A stretch of DNA of 49,941 nt from Clostridia bacterium (GTDB lineage: Bacteria > Bacillota > Clostridia > Oscillospirales > CAG-272): NCBI GenBank assembly GCA_017447775.1, contig JAFSMU010000005.1, forward strand, positions 1 to 49,941, in the 5' to 3' direction. The position numbers were made by a program, and so were the translations under genes. Position 1 is the stretch's first letter, and each line of letters starts with the position of its first letter. The notes under the pieces were generated by a model. That model did no database searches, was not told the origin of the DNA, and saw only the letters and a list, made by a program, of their open reading frames with translations. This document shows, one piece after another, positions 8,483 to 17,521 of this stretch.

Positions 8483-10091
8483 CGCTATCTCCTGTATTTT
8501 TATATCTTTCCATTATTCTCAAAGCGCAGTTTATTCCGTCAACACCGGCGCTTGTGATGCCTCCCGCATATCCCGCGCCTTCACCTGCGGGATAGAGGTT
8601 ATCAAATCCGATCGCGGTAAGAGTTTCTCCTCGCGTCATTCTCACAGGGGATGACGTGCGCGTTTCCGGCGCTGTCAATATGGCGCTTGACGACGCAAAG
8701 CCGCGTATTTTTCTGTCAAAATCAAGAAGTCCTTCATATATTCCGTCAACTACAAAGTTCGGGAAAATATGTCTGAAATCGGCCTTTACCACGTTCCCGT
8801 TCATATAGCTTGGGTAAACGTCTGAAAAACTTGTCGTTTTTTCTCTTCCGAGAAAATGACCGACGCTCATGACCGGTGCTGAATAACTTCCCGATATTCC
8901 GTATGCCGCCTGCTCGATTTTTCGCTGGAAATCTATCGCGCCGTAGATATCGCCTCCAAAGTCATCGGGCAATACCGATACACAGACGGCGCTGTTTGAA
9001 TTTATGTTGTCGCGCAAGTAGTTGCTCATTCCGTTTGTAACTATGCCGCCTGCTTCCGACGTCGCCGCGACGACTTCGCCGCCGGGACACATACAAAACG
9101 TATAAACGCCACGGCCGCCGTCGCACCTGTGGGAAAGTGTATACTCGCCCTTGGGTAAACGCGGATCGCCTGCAAAATTGCCATAGAGCGACTCGTCGAT
9201 GTTTTTTTGCAAATGCTCCACTCGACCGCCCCCGGAAAAAGCCTTCGGCTCAACCGCGACGCCTTGGTTTATTATACCGGAAAAAGTATCCCTCGCGCTG
9301 TGGCCGAGCGCGAGTATCAGCGCGCCGCACTTGATCTGCCCGCGACTTGTATTTACCGACGTGATCTTCCCGTTTTTGTCTTCAAATTCCAAAAAAGAGG
9401 TGTTATAAAATATTTCGCCGCCAAGCGACGTGATCTCGCGCTCGATGCTCGTCACAACTTTTTTGAGGTAATCGGTTCCGACGTGCGGTTTTGCTTTATA
9501 CAGTATATCGTCGGGCGCGCAGTGACGATGCATTTCGTCAATGACAAGCGCGCACTTTTCATCATTTATTCTTGTGACGAGCTTCCCGTCCGAAAACGTT
9601 CCCGCTCCGCCAGCTCCGAACTGAATGTTCGAGTTTTCGTCAAGCTCGCCTGTTTTATAGAAATGCTCGACTGACGCTGTCCTTTGCTCGATATTTCCGC
9701 CGCGCTCGATAACAATTGGATAATATCCGTTTCTGGCAAGCATAAGCGCGCAAAACATTCCGCACGGGCCGAATCCCACGATAACCGGGCGTCCCGCCAT
9801 TGCTTCGCTGCCGTATTTTACCCTTGCGCTCGGCTCTTTCAGCGCAACGACACCGTTGCGCGCAAGCTTTTCGGCGTCATATTCCCTGTTCGTTTCAACG
9901 TCGAATATCACAGACCAAACGAACTTAATATCATCCCTTTTGCGCGCGTCTATCGACTTTTTGAATATCTCGCGCCGAATGATCTGCGACCGCCCGAAAA
10001 ACGTTAAAAGACGTCTTTCGGCATTTGCAAAAACGACGTCTTTTCCAGCCTCAATTGGCAATTTGATGTTTTGAACTATATACCTTTTCAT
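8475..10091 (-). CDS. NAD(P)/FAD-dependent oxidoreductase of the COG2509 type
   Basis: This 538-residue flavoprotein has an N-terminal region of about 95 residues followed by a dinucleotide-binding motif, GFGPCGMFCALMLARNG, near 107-123. Downstream are a GGAGTFSDGKL segment near 161 and a closing FAD-contact motif GEGAGYAGGI near 510-520. Proteins of this type occur widely in anaerobes and are annotated only as FAD-dependent dehydrogenases; the substrate is not known to me. It is translationally coupled to recJ (8-nt overlap) and follows cdaR by 10 nt, so it belongs to the cdaA-cdaR-recJ-relA transcript. The start has only a weak Shine-Dalgarno (GCAGGC). Confidence 0.82.
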   Translation of the reverse strand: MKRYIVQNIKLPIEAGKDVVFANAERRLLTFFGRSQIIRREIFKKSIDARKRDDIKFVWSVIFDVETNREYDAEKLARNGVVALKEPSARVKYGSEAMAGRPVIVGFGPCGMFCALMLARNGYYPIVIERGGNIEQRTASVEHFYKTGELDENSNIQFGAGGAGTFSDGKLVTRINDEKCALVIDEMHRHCAPDDILYKAKPHVGTDYLKKVVTSIEREITSLGGEIFYNTSFLEFEDKNGKITSVNTSRGQIKCGALILALGHSARDTFSGIINQGVAVEPKAFSGGGRVEHLQKNIDESLYGNFAGDPRLPKGEYTLSHRCDGGRGVYTFCMCPGGEVVAATSEAGGIVTNGMSNYLRDNINSNSAVCVSVLPDDFGGDIYGAIDFQRKIEQAAYGISGSYSAPVMSVGHFLGREKTTSFSDVYPSYMNGNVVKADFRHIFPNFVVDGIYEGLLDFDRKIRGFASSSAILTAPETRTSSPVRMTRGETLTAIGFDNLYPAGEGAGYAGGITSAGVDGINCALRIMERYKNTGDSDV

Positions 10092-10101
10092 TTGCCTGCG
10101 A

Positions 10102-10554
10102 TCATTCTTCGGTCAGAAAGAAAAGCACTTCTATCGTTTCGTTTGAGATATCGCTGTAAATAAGCTTATATTTCGACTCAAACTTTACCGGAACTTTTAC
10201 GCTTTCCTTCGTCGCGTCAACATCCGACAGATCGATATATACCACAACCGGTGAATTTTCAAGCAGCTCAATATCGCGCTTTCTTCCTTTGACCTTGAAA
10301 TTTACCGTTTCGGTTTCGGGAACGATTTTGAATCCGGCGTCGGTTATTTGAGATGAATTTCTTATCTCTATTTTAACGGAGGTGTAAATATGCGTCGACG
10401 CGTCCAAATACACGGATACCGCCCATACGATCATGGCAAGAAGAATTGATGCTATAATAGTGATTATTACGCTTTTGTGGCTATATGCGACCTTGTAATC
10501 GTCGGAATCGCGCCTTTCTGTTTTTGAGCCGCGAAAAATTGAAAGAAAACTCAT
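10102..10554 (-). CDS. cdaR: CdaR-like regulator with a single YbbR domain
   Basis: This 150-residue membrane-anchored protein has one TM helix at about residues 29-47 and a short beta-rich outside domain of YbbR type (residues about 55-148). CdaR normally carries several YbbR repeats and controls the diadenylate cyclase CdaA; here only one is present. Identity rests mainly on context: its ATG overlaps the cdaA stop by 4 nt. The full-length family member in B. subtilis is several times longer, so this is a minimal version rather than an obvious truncation, since the frame ends cleanly before the next gene. Confidence 0.75.
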   Translation of the reverse strand: MSFLSIFRGSKTERRDSDDYKVAYSHKSVIITIIASILLAMIVWAVSVYLDASTHIYTSVKIEIRNSSQITDAGFKIVPETETVNFKVKGRKRDIELLENSPVVVYIDLSDVDATKESVKVPVKFESKYKLIYSDISNETIEVLFFLTEE

Positions 10555-11375
10555 TTTTGATCTCCCTTCTTGCTCTTTTTTTCTGAATCGTCGCGGAGAA
10601 GGACCGAAAGCTCTGATTTAAGCGTGTTGTAATCGTAGTTCCTTCTGAGCTGTCCGTCAACGGCTATTGAGATCGTACCCGTTTCTTCCGAAACGACAAC
10701 GATAACGGCGTCACTGCTTTCGCTCATTCCGATGGCTGAGCGGTGGCGTGTTCCGAGGTCTTTGATAATGTCGTCGTTCGTCGAAAGAGGCAATATGCAC
10801 CCGGCGGCGCAAATACGCCCGGATTTGATTACCATTGCACCGTCGTGCAGCGGCGCTTTATTGTAGAAAATGTTTTTGATAAGCGCAACTTCGACGTCGG
10901 CATTTATAACGGTGCCTGTTTTAATTATATCGCCGAGATGCGTCGATCTTTCTATTACGATAAGCGCGCCTGTGTATTCCTGCGAAAGCTCGCTTGCCGC
11001 CCTGCATATATTCGATATGACTTCGTGCTTTGGCGACTGACCTTTCTGATCGCCCATTATCCTTGACAGCGGCGCGCCGCCGATCTTTTCAAGTCCCGAG
11101 CGAATTTCCGGCTGGAATATGACGATAAGCGCTATAAGTCCGACTTGAATAATATTGGAGAAAAGAAAATTCATCGCTCTGAGATCGAATAAGCCGCATA
11201 TTGCTATGACCGCGACAAAAAGAACGACACCGAGAGCGACGTTCCCCGCGCGTCTTGACCTGATGAATGTAATTACGAAGAATATCAGCGCCGCAACGAG
11301 CAGAATATCGATAACGTCGGATATTCCGCGAAATTGCGAAAAAATATACTTCAATGTTTCGCCTACCGAGCTCAA
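10551..11375 (-). CDS. cdaA: Diadenylate cyclase CdaA (c-di-AMP synthase)
   Basis: This membrane enzyme makes c-di-AMP from two ATP, a messenger that controls potassium and osmolyte uptake and wall homeostasis in Firmicutes. Three hydrophobic helices fall in the first 95 residues. The DAC domain follows with the DGA motif (LHDGAMVI, near 176-183) and RHRSAIG near 210-216, both intact. I place the start at the TTG at 11375, which has GGAGG 8 nt upstream. The frame also opens at a TTG at 11390, but that codon abuts the Shine-Dalgarno itself. It is coupled to cdaR and heads the leftward run down to hemZ. The usual glmM partner is absent. Confidence 0.93.
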   Translation of the reverse strand: MSSVGETLKYIFSQFRGISDVIDILLVAALIFFVITFIRSRRAGNVALGVVLFVAVIAICGLFDLRAMNFLFSNIIQVGLIALIVIFQPEIRSGLEKIGGAPLSRIMGDQKGQSPKHEVISNICRAASELSQEYTGALIVIERSTHLGDIIKTGTVINADVEVALIKNIFYNKAPLHDGAMVIKSGRICAAGCILPLSTNDDIIKDLGTRHRSAIGMSESSDAVIVVVSEETGTISIAVDGQLRRNYDYNTLKSELSVLLRDDSEKKSKKGDQK

Positions 11376-11482
11376 TTTTCCATCCTCCAAAGATAAACAG
11401 ATTTACACAGATATATTATAATATAATTTTTTAGCAATGAAAAGAGGTTTTTGAAAATTTTTTAATATTTTTTTATTTTTTA

Positions 11483-11511
11483 TTGATATAAACTTGCAAT
11501 TGTGGTATCAT
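11483..11511 (+). promoter_or_regulatory. Sigma-A-type promoter for ispD-ispF
   Basis: TTGATA at 11483-11488, a 17-bp spacer, and TATCAT at 11506-11511. It lies 33 nt before the ispD ATG in an AT-rich divergent region with cdaA. Confidence 0.6.
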
Positions 11512-11544
11512 TTTATCGTAAATTAAAAAATATCGGGTAAAAAA

Positions 11545-12300
11545 ATGAATAAATTGAAAAAAATATACAAACTGATAAGCAAAACTCTTTTGTCGTCAAG
11601 CAAGCCGACGACCGTTTCCGCGGTGATACTTGCCGCCGGAAGCAGCACTCGAATGGGCGGCGAGTCAAAACAGATGATAAGGCTGCTCGGCAAAGAGGTC
11701 GTGCTTCGTTCCGCGCGCGCTTTTGAAGAATGCGGTGATATAAACGAGATCATCGTCGTAACCACAGAGGAGGAACGCGGCAAAGTCGAAGAATTGATGA
11801 GGGATGGCGGTATAACAAAATTCAAGCGCGCTGTTATCGGCGGCAAAAGCAGGTTTGAGTCGGTAAAGATCGGATTTGAGTCCACCGATCCGTTTTGCGA
11901 TCTTGTAGCTGTTCACGACGCGGCAAGATGCCTCATTACGCCCGAACAGATATCGTCGGTCATAAGTTCTGCAAAAGTTCACGGCGCGGCGATAGCGGCG
12001 TCGCACACCGTCGACACGATAAAAACGGTCGACGATGACGGAAAGATCGTTTTTACGGCGCAAAGAAAAAAGCTTTGGAACGCGCAGACGCCGCAAGTAT
12101 TCTTGCGAGGGATGCTTGAATACGGTCTGTACGCAAAGCGCGAAGCGGGATTTGAGCCGACAGACGACGCTGTCCTTGCCGAAACGCTCGGCTTCGGTGT
12201 TTACGTTGTCGACTGCGGGCGGGAAAACATGAAAATCACAACGGCCCAGGACGTTGACACTGCCCTTTCAATACTTAAAAGGAGAGGCGAAAATGAGTAA
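11545..12300 (+). CDS. ispD: 2-C-methyl-D-erythritol 4-phosphate cytidylyltransferase
   Basis: This is the third enzyme of the non-mevalonate (MEP) isoprenoid pathway, joining CTP to MEP. It has the nucleotide-binding signature ILAAGSSTRMGG near residues 29-40, a VHDAARCL segment near 125-132 and ATDDAVLAE-like FEPTDDAVLAE near 206-216. At 251 residues it is slightly longer than usual because about 22 basic residues precede the catalytic domain. The ATG at 11545 has only a weak ribosome site (GGG), and no better in-frame start is visible. It overlaps ispF by 8 nt. Confidence 0.94.
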   Translation: MNKLKKIYKLISKTLLSSSKPTTVSAVILAAGSSTRMGGESKQMIRLLGKEVVLRSARAFEECGDINEIIVVTTEEERGKVEELMRDGGITKFKRAVIGGKSRFESVKIGFESTDPFCDLVAVHDAARCLITPEQISSVISSAKVHGAAIAASHTVDTIKTVDDDGKIVFTAQRKKLWNAQTPQVFLRGMLEYGLYAKREAGFEPTDDAVLAETLGFGVYVVDCGRENMKITTAQDVDTALSILKRRGENE

Positions 12301-12772
12301 AATAAGAATAGGACACGGATACGACGTACACAGGCTTGTTCCGGGGCGAAAACTGATCATCGGCGGAGTCGATATTCCTTTTGAAACCGGACTTCTCGGT
12401 CATTCGGACGCAGATGTGTTGTCGCACGCCATCGCCGACGCGCTCCTCGGCGCCGCCGGAGAGAAAGATATCGGCTTTCACTTCCCAGACAGCGAAGACA
12501 AATACGAAGGTATTTCAAGCCTTGAAATACTGAGATCGGTAAAACAGATCATCAAATCAAAAGGCGCCGCAATATCGAATATAGACGCGACAATTGTTAT
12601 TCAACAGCCGAAAATGATGCCTTATATCGAAAAAATGAAAGAAAACATCGCATCGGCACTCGAAATTCCGACAGATGACGTTAATATAAAGGCAACAACG
12701 GAAGAACACCTCGGCTTTACAGGATGCGGCGACGGCGCGGCGGCTCACGCTGTGTGCATTATTTATATGTAA
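12293..12772 (+). CDS. ispF: 2-C-methyl-D-erythritol 2,4-cyclodiphosphate synthase
   Basis: This 159-residue enzyme cyclises CDP-ME-2-phosphate in the MEP pathway. It begins RIGHGYDVHRL with the zinc ligands D8 and H10 (DVH), followed by GHSDADVLSHAIADALLGA near residues 38-57 and TTEEHLGFTG near 132-141. The ATG at 12293 is chosen because GGAG lies just upstream and the family normally starts here; a longer frame from 12254 adds 13 unsupported residues. IspE is not in the window. Expression is probably coupled to ispD through the 8-nt overlap. Confidence 0.95.
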   Translation: MSKIRIGHGYDVHRLVPGRKLIIGGVDIPFETGLLGHSDADVLSHAIADALLGAAGEKDIGFHFPDSEDKYEGISSLEILRSVKQIIKSKGAAISNIDATIVIQQPKMMPYIEKMKENIASALEIPTDDVNIKATTEEHLGFTGCGDGAAAHAVCIIYM

Positions 12773-12914
12773 GCACCCGAAAAAAATCTTTATTCGATCA
12801 TTTTCTTACGGGTTTTATCAAGCGCCGTCAAATAAAGTATTTTTATAGAAACACGGTCAGCAAATTCAACAAATTATCGCTTTTATTTTTTACATTTATT
12901 TCCATTTTTTACAC

Positions 12915-12943
12915 TTGCATTTCTTGGCAAATTATGGTAGTAT
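12915..12943 (+). promoter_or_regulatory. Sigma-A-type promoter candidate for spo0A
   Basis: TTGCAT at 12915-12920, a 17-bp spacer, and TAGTAT at 12938-12943, about 60 nt before the spo0A ATG. No clear sigma-H element or 0A box is visible nearby. The rest of the 230-bp gap after ispF is AT-rich with no gene. Confidence 0.45.
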
Positions 12944-13002
12944 GGTATTGGAAAAGATTGGAAATCAATTTGTAAAACAAAAAAAGAAAAGAGGACTGAA
13001 AA

Positions 13003-13785
13003 ATGGAAGAAAAAGTTAAAGTGCTGCTTGCCGATTCAAACACTGAGTACAGAGTTGCATTGAGAGAAAGTTTGATGCGCGAAAACGTTGACGTCGTCGA
13101 CGAAACGGAATCGGGGCTTGACGTTTTTGCGAAAATACAAAGAGTGAAACCCGATATTGTCATCATCGACGTATGGCTTCCCAACGTCGACGCAATACAA
13201 GTCATAAAGAAAGTTCGTCAGTTTTCTTCGTCGCCGAAGGAGGTGCCGGATTTTATCGTTATGTCGTTCCACGCAAACCAAAACCTGTTCAGCGAAGCTA
13301 TGGAGGCGGGCGCTTGTTACTGCATGGAAAAGAACGTTGAATTTCAGATCTTGCTCGATAGAATAATGAGAGTCTACCAAAAGAGAAAGAACGCCAAGAG
13401 AAAATATGACGATTTCAGACGGGCAGACGACGTCGATCTTGCAACGCAGGTCACGGAAATAATCCACCGCATCGGCGTTCCCGCTCACATTAAGGGATAT
13501 AATTATCTCCGCACAGCCATTATGATGACGGTTGAAGACGAGGAGCTTATAAACGCGGTTACAAAGATTCTTTACCCTACCGTCGCCAAAAAATATTCAA
13601 CAACTTCATCCAGAGTCGAGCGGGCGATAAGACACGCTATTGAAGTTGCGTGGGACAGAGGCGATCTTGAAATACTCAACAAATACTTCGGCTACACAAT
13701 TCAGAATGACCGCGGCAAGCCGACCAATTCGGAATTTATCGCCATGATCGCCGACAACGTAAGGCTCAAAAACAGAATTTCATAA
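13003..13785 (+). CDS. spo0A: Sporulation master regulator Spo0A
   Basis: This 260-residue response regulator is the phosphorelay output that starts sporulation. The C-terminal DNA-binding domain (about 142-255) is strongly conserved: [20 protein letters not shown], the recognition segment [16 protein letters not shown], and [13 protein letters not shown]. The receiver domain (1-122) keeps the phosphoacceptor D56 (IIDVWLP) and K110. It differs elsewhere: the usual acidic pair is D11-S12, the switch Thr is S88 (VMSFHAN) and the KP motif reads KN. The start has AGAGGAC upstream. Located after ispDF and closed by a terminator. Confidence 0.94.
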   Translation: MEEKVKVLLADSNTEYRVALRESLMRENVDVVDETESGLDVFAKIQRVKPDIVIIDVWLPNVDAIQVIKKVRQFSSSPKEVPDFIVMSFHANQNLFSEAMEAGACYCMEKNVEFQILLDRIMRVYQKRKNAKRKYDDFRRADDVDLATQVTEIIHRIGVPAHIKGYNYLRTAIMMTVEDEELINAVTKILYPTVAKKYSTTSSRVERAIRHAIEVAWDRGDLEILNKYFGYTIQNDRGKPTNSEFIAMIADNVRLKNRIS

Positions 13786-13791
13786 AAAAAT

Positions 13792-13814
13792 AAAGGACGC
13801 GCAAAGCGTCCTTT
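13792..13814. terminator. Bidirectional terminator between spo0A and the HAD gene
   Basis: The arms AAAGGACGC and GCGTCCTTT form a 9-bp stem with a 5-nt loop. T-rich sequence follows on both strands, serving the two convergent genes. Confidence 0.85.
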
Positions 13815-13824
13815 TTCTTTCAGG

Positions 13825-14478
13825 TCACAAATTTGATTCAAGCGAAAAAACGTCGTCGCAGATGATCTTTGCGCCAGATAAAATAAGTTCGTCCTTTGTT
13901 CTGAACCCCCACGAAACGGCAATACATTCGAGCCCCGAATTTTTTGCCGTGAGAATGTCAACCTCGGAATCGCCGACGTAAACGGCGTTTTGCTTTTCAA
14001 CTCCGAGAGCCGACAGCGCCGCCAAAACCATATCGGGAGCGGGCTTTTTGGGAACGCCGCTCTTTTCTCCGACGGCGATGTCAACAGCCGGGAAAAACGT
14101 GTTTTTGAGTATCTGAACGGCAACGTCGGGCTTATTTGACACGATGGCGAGTTTATACCCGTTTTGTGAAAGGCGTTCAATAAGCTCCGGGATATCTTTA
14201 TATGGCGCGGTTTTGTTTTCGCAGTTGTTTTTATAGTGTTCGGTAAATTCGGAAAGAATGACGTCAAACGCCGGATCTTCTTCCCCACCCGGCACGGCGC
14301 ATTTTACAAAATGGCGCGCCCCGTTTCCGAGGAAATGCTTTGCCTGATCGACGTCAATTTCAGCGTATCCGTGCTTTTTCAGTACAAAGTTCAAGCTGTC
14401 GCGCAAGTCGTCGAGAGTATTCATAATTGTTCCGTCCATATCGAATATGACGGCGCGGTATTTCTTTAAATTTCCCAT
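13825..14478 (-). CDS. HAD-family hydrolase, phosphoglycolate phosphatase-like
   Basis: This 217-residue HAD phosphatase has motif I IFDMDGTIMNT with D13 and D15, motif II VSNKPD near 116-121, and motif IV GDSEVDILTAKNSG near 166-179. The helical cap between motifs I and II is of the Gph/PgmB kind. Such enzymes dephosphorylate 2-phosphoglycolate, sugar phosphates or pyrophosphate, and the substrate cannot be told here. The start codon lies within the end of cysE (13-nt overlap), so the two are co-transcribed. Confidence 0.85.
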   Translation of the reverse strand: MGNLKKYRAVIFDMDGTIMNTLDDLRDSLNFVLKKHGYAEIDVDQAKHFLGNGARHFVKCAVPGGEEDPAFDVILSEFTEHYKNNCENKTAPYKDIPELIERLSQNGYKLAIVSNKPDVAVQILKNTFFPAVDIAVGEKSGVPKKPAPDMVLAALSALGVEKQNAVYVGDSEVDILTAKNSGLECIAVSWGFRTKDELILSGAKIICDDVFSLESNL

Positions 14479-15341
14479 TTTTTGCTTTCTTGTTTTGAAT
14501 AGATAAGGTGCTGATTTTCGTTTTTTACGATGACTTTCGTCATTGGAGGTATCGACGACGTAATAAACGCACTTCCTCCGATTATCGAGCCTTTTCCGAT
14601 GACTGTTTCTCCGCCGAGAACGGATGCGTTTGCGTATATGGTCACGTCGTCCTCGATCGTGGGATGGCGCTTTACGCCGGATAGCTGCTGTCCCATTCTC
14701 GTCGAAAGCGCGCCGAGCGTCACGCCTTGATAGATCTTAACTCTGTCGCCGATTTTCGCCGTTTCGCCGATGACAACGCCCGTGCCGTGATCAATGAAGA
14801 AATACTCTCCGATTTCGGCGCCCGCGTTGATGTCAATACCTGAGCGGCTGTGGGCATATTCGGTCATCATGCGGGGTATTATGGGGACGTTTTTGACGTA
14901 AAGCTCGTGCGCTATTCTGTAAACGAATACCGCAAGCATGCCGGGGTATGAAATGATTATGTCCTCTTTTGATTTTGCCGCAGGGTCGCCGTTATATCCC
15001 GCCTCAACGTCAAGCCAAAGCTTTTTCTTTATCGAAGGAAGCTTTGAAATGAAATCGGCGCAAACGCTTTCGGCTTCTGTCGCCGCATCCTTTTTTTCGC
15101 CTTTATATGAGTATGTAAGCGCGGCGCAAATTTGCTCTTTGAGCGAGTTGTATATTGTGCCAAGCATCGTTTCGGCGCATTCTTCCTTGCAGGAGCCGAT
15201 AAAATACTCCGGGAAAAGGAGTGCGCGAAGATCGTTGATTATGTTTCTGACGGCTTCTTTTTGGGGCATTTTCGTGCAAAGCACCTCGCTTTTGCATTCA
15301 AGCTGTGCAGCCGTATTTTTTATTATTTCGTTTTCAGACAT
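14466..15341 (-). CDS. cysE: Serine O-acetyltransferase
   Basis: This 291-residue acyltransferase makes O-acetylserine from serine and acetyl-CoA for cysteine synthesis. An N-terminal helical domain (1-150) precedes a left-handed beta helix with hexapeptide repeats: GIDINAGAEIG, then the active-site segment DHGTGVVIGETAKIG near 190-204, and GVTLGAL near 212. The long helical domain resembles the EpsC/SATase branch rather than the shorter CysE of Bacillus. No cysK lies nearby. It overlaps rpe by 8 nt upstream and the HAD gene by 13 nt downstream. Confidence 0.92.
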   Translation of the reverse strand: MSENEIIKNTAAQLECKSEVLCTKMPQKEAVRNIINDLRALLFPEYFIGSCKEECAETMLGTIYNSLKEQICAALTYSYKGEKKDAATEAESVCADFISKLPSIKKKLWLDVEAGYNGDPAAKSKEDIIISYPGMLAVFVYRIAHELYVKNVPIIPRMMTEYAHSRSGIDINAGAEIGEYFFIDHGTGVVIGETAKIGDRVKIYQGVTLGALSTRMGQQLSGVKRHPTIEDDVTIYANASVLGGETVIGKGSIIGGSAFITSSIPPMTKVIVKNENQHLIYSKQESKKWEI

Positions 15342-16017
15342 TATCTCTCGCTTTCTGAGCGTTTACTCGCAGTGTATTCATATATTCGGCGGCGTCGTAA
15401 GCATTGAAGATCGCCGTTCCGGCGACAAAAATATCAGCTCCCGCCGATGACGCTTCAATGATCGTATCGGGGTTTATTCCGCCGTCGACCTCGATTTCGA
15501 TATTTCGTCCGCAATTATCGATAAGCGCTTTCGCTTCCTTGATTTTTTCATTTGTCGCGCTGATATATTTTTGCCCGCCGAATCCCGGTTCAACGCTCAT
15601 AATAAGAAGCATATCGATCTTGTTAAGATACGGTGTAATAACGGAAACAGGCGTGCCCGGCTTTATCGAAAGGCCCGCTTTTTTTTCGCACGACCTGATT
15701 TTATCAAGCGTCGCTTCAACTTCGCTCGTGCTTTCGTAGTGAATGGTTATTCCGTCGGCTCCGGCGTCGACAAACGAGTCGATATAGCGGATAGGATCGC
15801 ATATCATAAGGTGAACGTCGAAAAATATATCGCACACTTCCCTTACCGACTTTATCAGCGGCGCGCCGAAAGAGATGTTTTTTACAAACATCCCGTCCAT
15901 AACGTCAAGATGAAGCATATCAGCCCCGCCGTTATTTACTTTTGTGATTTCTTTTTCAAGATTTTTGTAGTCTGCCGCAAGCAGCGACGGCGCGATCTTG
16001 ACAGTCGTGTTTTTCAT
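15334..16017 (-). CDS. rpe: Ribulose-phosphate 3-epimerase
   Basis: This 227-residue TIM-barrel enzyme interconverts ribulose 5-phosphate and xylulose 5-phosphate in the pentose phosphate pathway. Motifs in order: KIAPSLLAADY near the start, the metal-binding HLDVMDGMFV near residues 36-45, VHLMI near 69, SVEPGFGGQKY near 141-151, and VDGGINPDT near 176-184. The ATG at 16017 is preferred to one 12 nt upstream because GAGGTGG sits at the right spacing. It lies 49 nt downstream of the sensor kinase gene on the same strand. Confidence 0.95.
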   Translation of the reverse strand: MKNTTVKIAPSLLAADYKNLEKEITKVNNGGADMLHLDVMDGMFVKNISFGAPLIKSVREVCDIFFDVHLMICDPIRYIDSFVDAGADGITIHYESTSEVEATLDKIRSCEKKAGLSIKPGTPVSVITPYLNKIDMLLIMSVEPGFGGQKYISATNEKIKEAKALIDNCGRNIEIEVDGGINPDTIIEASSAGADIFVAGTAIFNAYDAAEYMNTLRVNAQKARDNV

Positions 16018-16066
16018 TTGCCACCTCAAAAATAAAATATGCCGCGTGTAAAACTTTGTTCGCGTA

Positions 16067-17509
16067 TCAGTGCTGGATCTTCCCTTCGATTATATCTGAT
16101 TTTGTAAGCGACAGCTCGAATTTACAGTATTTGCCGCTCTCGCTCGACACCGAAATGCTCTCGCCGAGGTTGTCCATGATCGTTTTTGCGATGTAAAGGC
16201 CTAGTCCCACGCCTGATTTGTCAAGCCCGCGGCTCTTGTCGCTTTTGTAAAATCTGTCAAAGACGTGCGGCAGGTCTTCCTTTGGGATACCGATGCCCTC
16301 GTTATAAACGCTGACAAGCACTTTTTCGCTTCCCTCAACGATGTCGATTATATATTTTCCGCCCTCGGTGGAAAACTTCACCGCGTTCTCACAGATATTG
16401 TACAGCACTTGATTTATCGCGTCCTTGTCCGAGTTTACGAAAAGGCGCTCGCTTGACGTGTTGAACTCAACGTCAAGCTTTTTTGTGTCGATCTTCGATT
16501 CAAACGAAAGCAGGATGATCCTTGCCATTTCGCAGATATCGAAGTTCGATTTTTCAAATTTGCGATTGCCCGCTTCCATACGGGATATGTCAAGAAGCTG
16601 AGAAACAAGCCTTGAAAGGCGGCGCACTTCCTGAGCGATTATTTCAAGATAATAGCTGTGTTTTTCCGGCGGGATCGCTCCGTCGAGGATGCCGTCGATA
16701 AAGCCGGAGATCGTTGTCATCGGCGTTCTCAGATCGTGCGAAACGTTTGCGAGGAAGCTTGAACGCATATATTCCATATTTGCAAGCGATTCCGCCATTT
16801 TGTTGAACGACGCCGACAGCTGAGCTATTTCATCGTCGCCCTTAACAGGCAGGCGCGTATCGAATTTTCCCGCGGCAAATTTCTTCGTCGCAGCGTTCAT
16901 CTGCCTCAGCGGCGAAACGATGCGTTCCGTTACAAAATATACGGCAACGAGAATTACTATCATAACCCAAAGGCTTGCAAGAACAATGGTGCGTATGGTA
17001 TTTACGGTAAGTTCGTTCATTATCCCTGCGTTATAGCATACAAGCATTATGCCGAGTCTGCCGTAGGGATTATAGTCGAGCGGGGTTATTACAACGCCGT
17101 ATTTTGTCGGGAACATTCCGCCGATATCGGTTTCGACAAAGTTTATTTCGTCCTTTGCGCCGTATTCGAGTATAACGTCGTCGCTTACCGTTCCGCTGAT
17201 ATTTTCATCGGTGGAAAAGAAAATTTTGCCCGTCGCGTCGGTAAATATGATCGTCAAAGACTCCGCGTTTTTCGATAACAGATCAATCATTGTCGAAAAC
17301 TCTTTTTCTCTTGCGCTTGACGAAAGATAAATCTTTCCCGACGAAAAATAGTTATATAACAGTTCCGAGGTGTTGATCGCGGTATTCTTTTTCTGGTCGT
17401 TGGCATATCGAACCGTCATCGTGCTGATTATAACGGTCAAAATCGAGAAGCCGAGCAGAATAATTATCAAAAAAATGGAGATATACCGCGTAAAAATGCT
17501 TTTTTTCAA
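16067..17509 (-). CDS. Membrane sensor histidine kinase
   Basis: This 480-residue kinase has TM1 at about 9-31, an extracytoplasmic sensor region of about 140 residues, TM2 at about 172-193, and a HAMP linker (ERIVSPLRQMNAATKKFAAG). A HisKA domain follows with the phosphorylated H258 (NVSHDLRTPM), then an ATPase domain with N-box (N371, N375), DKSGVGLGL G2 region and DRFYKSDKS F-box. It starts with TTG, supported by AAGGGAG at good spacing. The regulator gene ends 12 nt upstream, making a classical pair. The signal is unknown. Confidence 0.92.
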   Translation of the reverse strand: MKKSIFTRYISIFLIIILLGFSILTVIISTMTVRYANDQKKNTAINTSELLYNYFSSGKIYLSSSAREKEFSTMIDLLSKNAESLTIIFTDATGKIFFSTDENISGTVSDDVILEYGAKDEINFVETDIGGMFPTKYGVVITPLDYNPYGRLGIMLVCYNAGIMNELTVNTIRTIVLASLWVMIVILVAVYFVTERIVSPLRQMNAATKKFAAGKFDTRLPVKGDDEIAQLSASFNKMAESLANMEYMRSSFLANVSHDLRTPMTTISGFIDGILDGAIPPEKHSYYLEIIAQEVRRLSRLVSQLLDISRMEAGNRKFEKSNFDICEMARIILLSFESKIDTKKLDVEFNTSSERLFVNSDKDAINQVLYNICENAVKFSTEGGKYIIDIVEGSEKVLVSVYNEGIGIPKEDLPHVFDRFYKSDKSRGLDKSGVGLGLYIAKTIMDNLGESISVSSESGKYCKFELSLTKSDIIEGKIQH

Positions 17510-17521
17510 GTGAATGCTCCC

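Noticed and set aside
12773..12914. A riboswitch or T-box ahead of spo0A
   Set aside because: The interval is AT-rich without conserved stems or a T-box motif that I can recognise.
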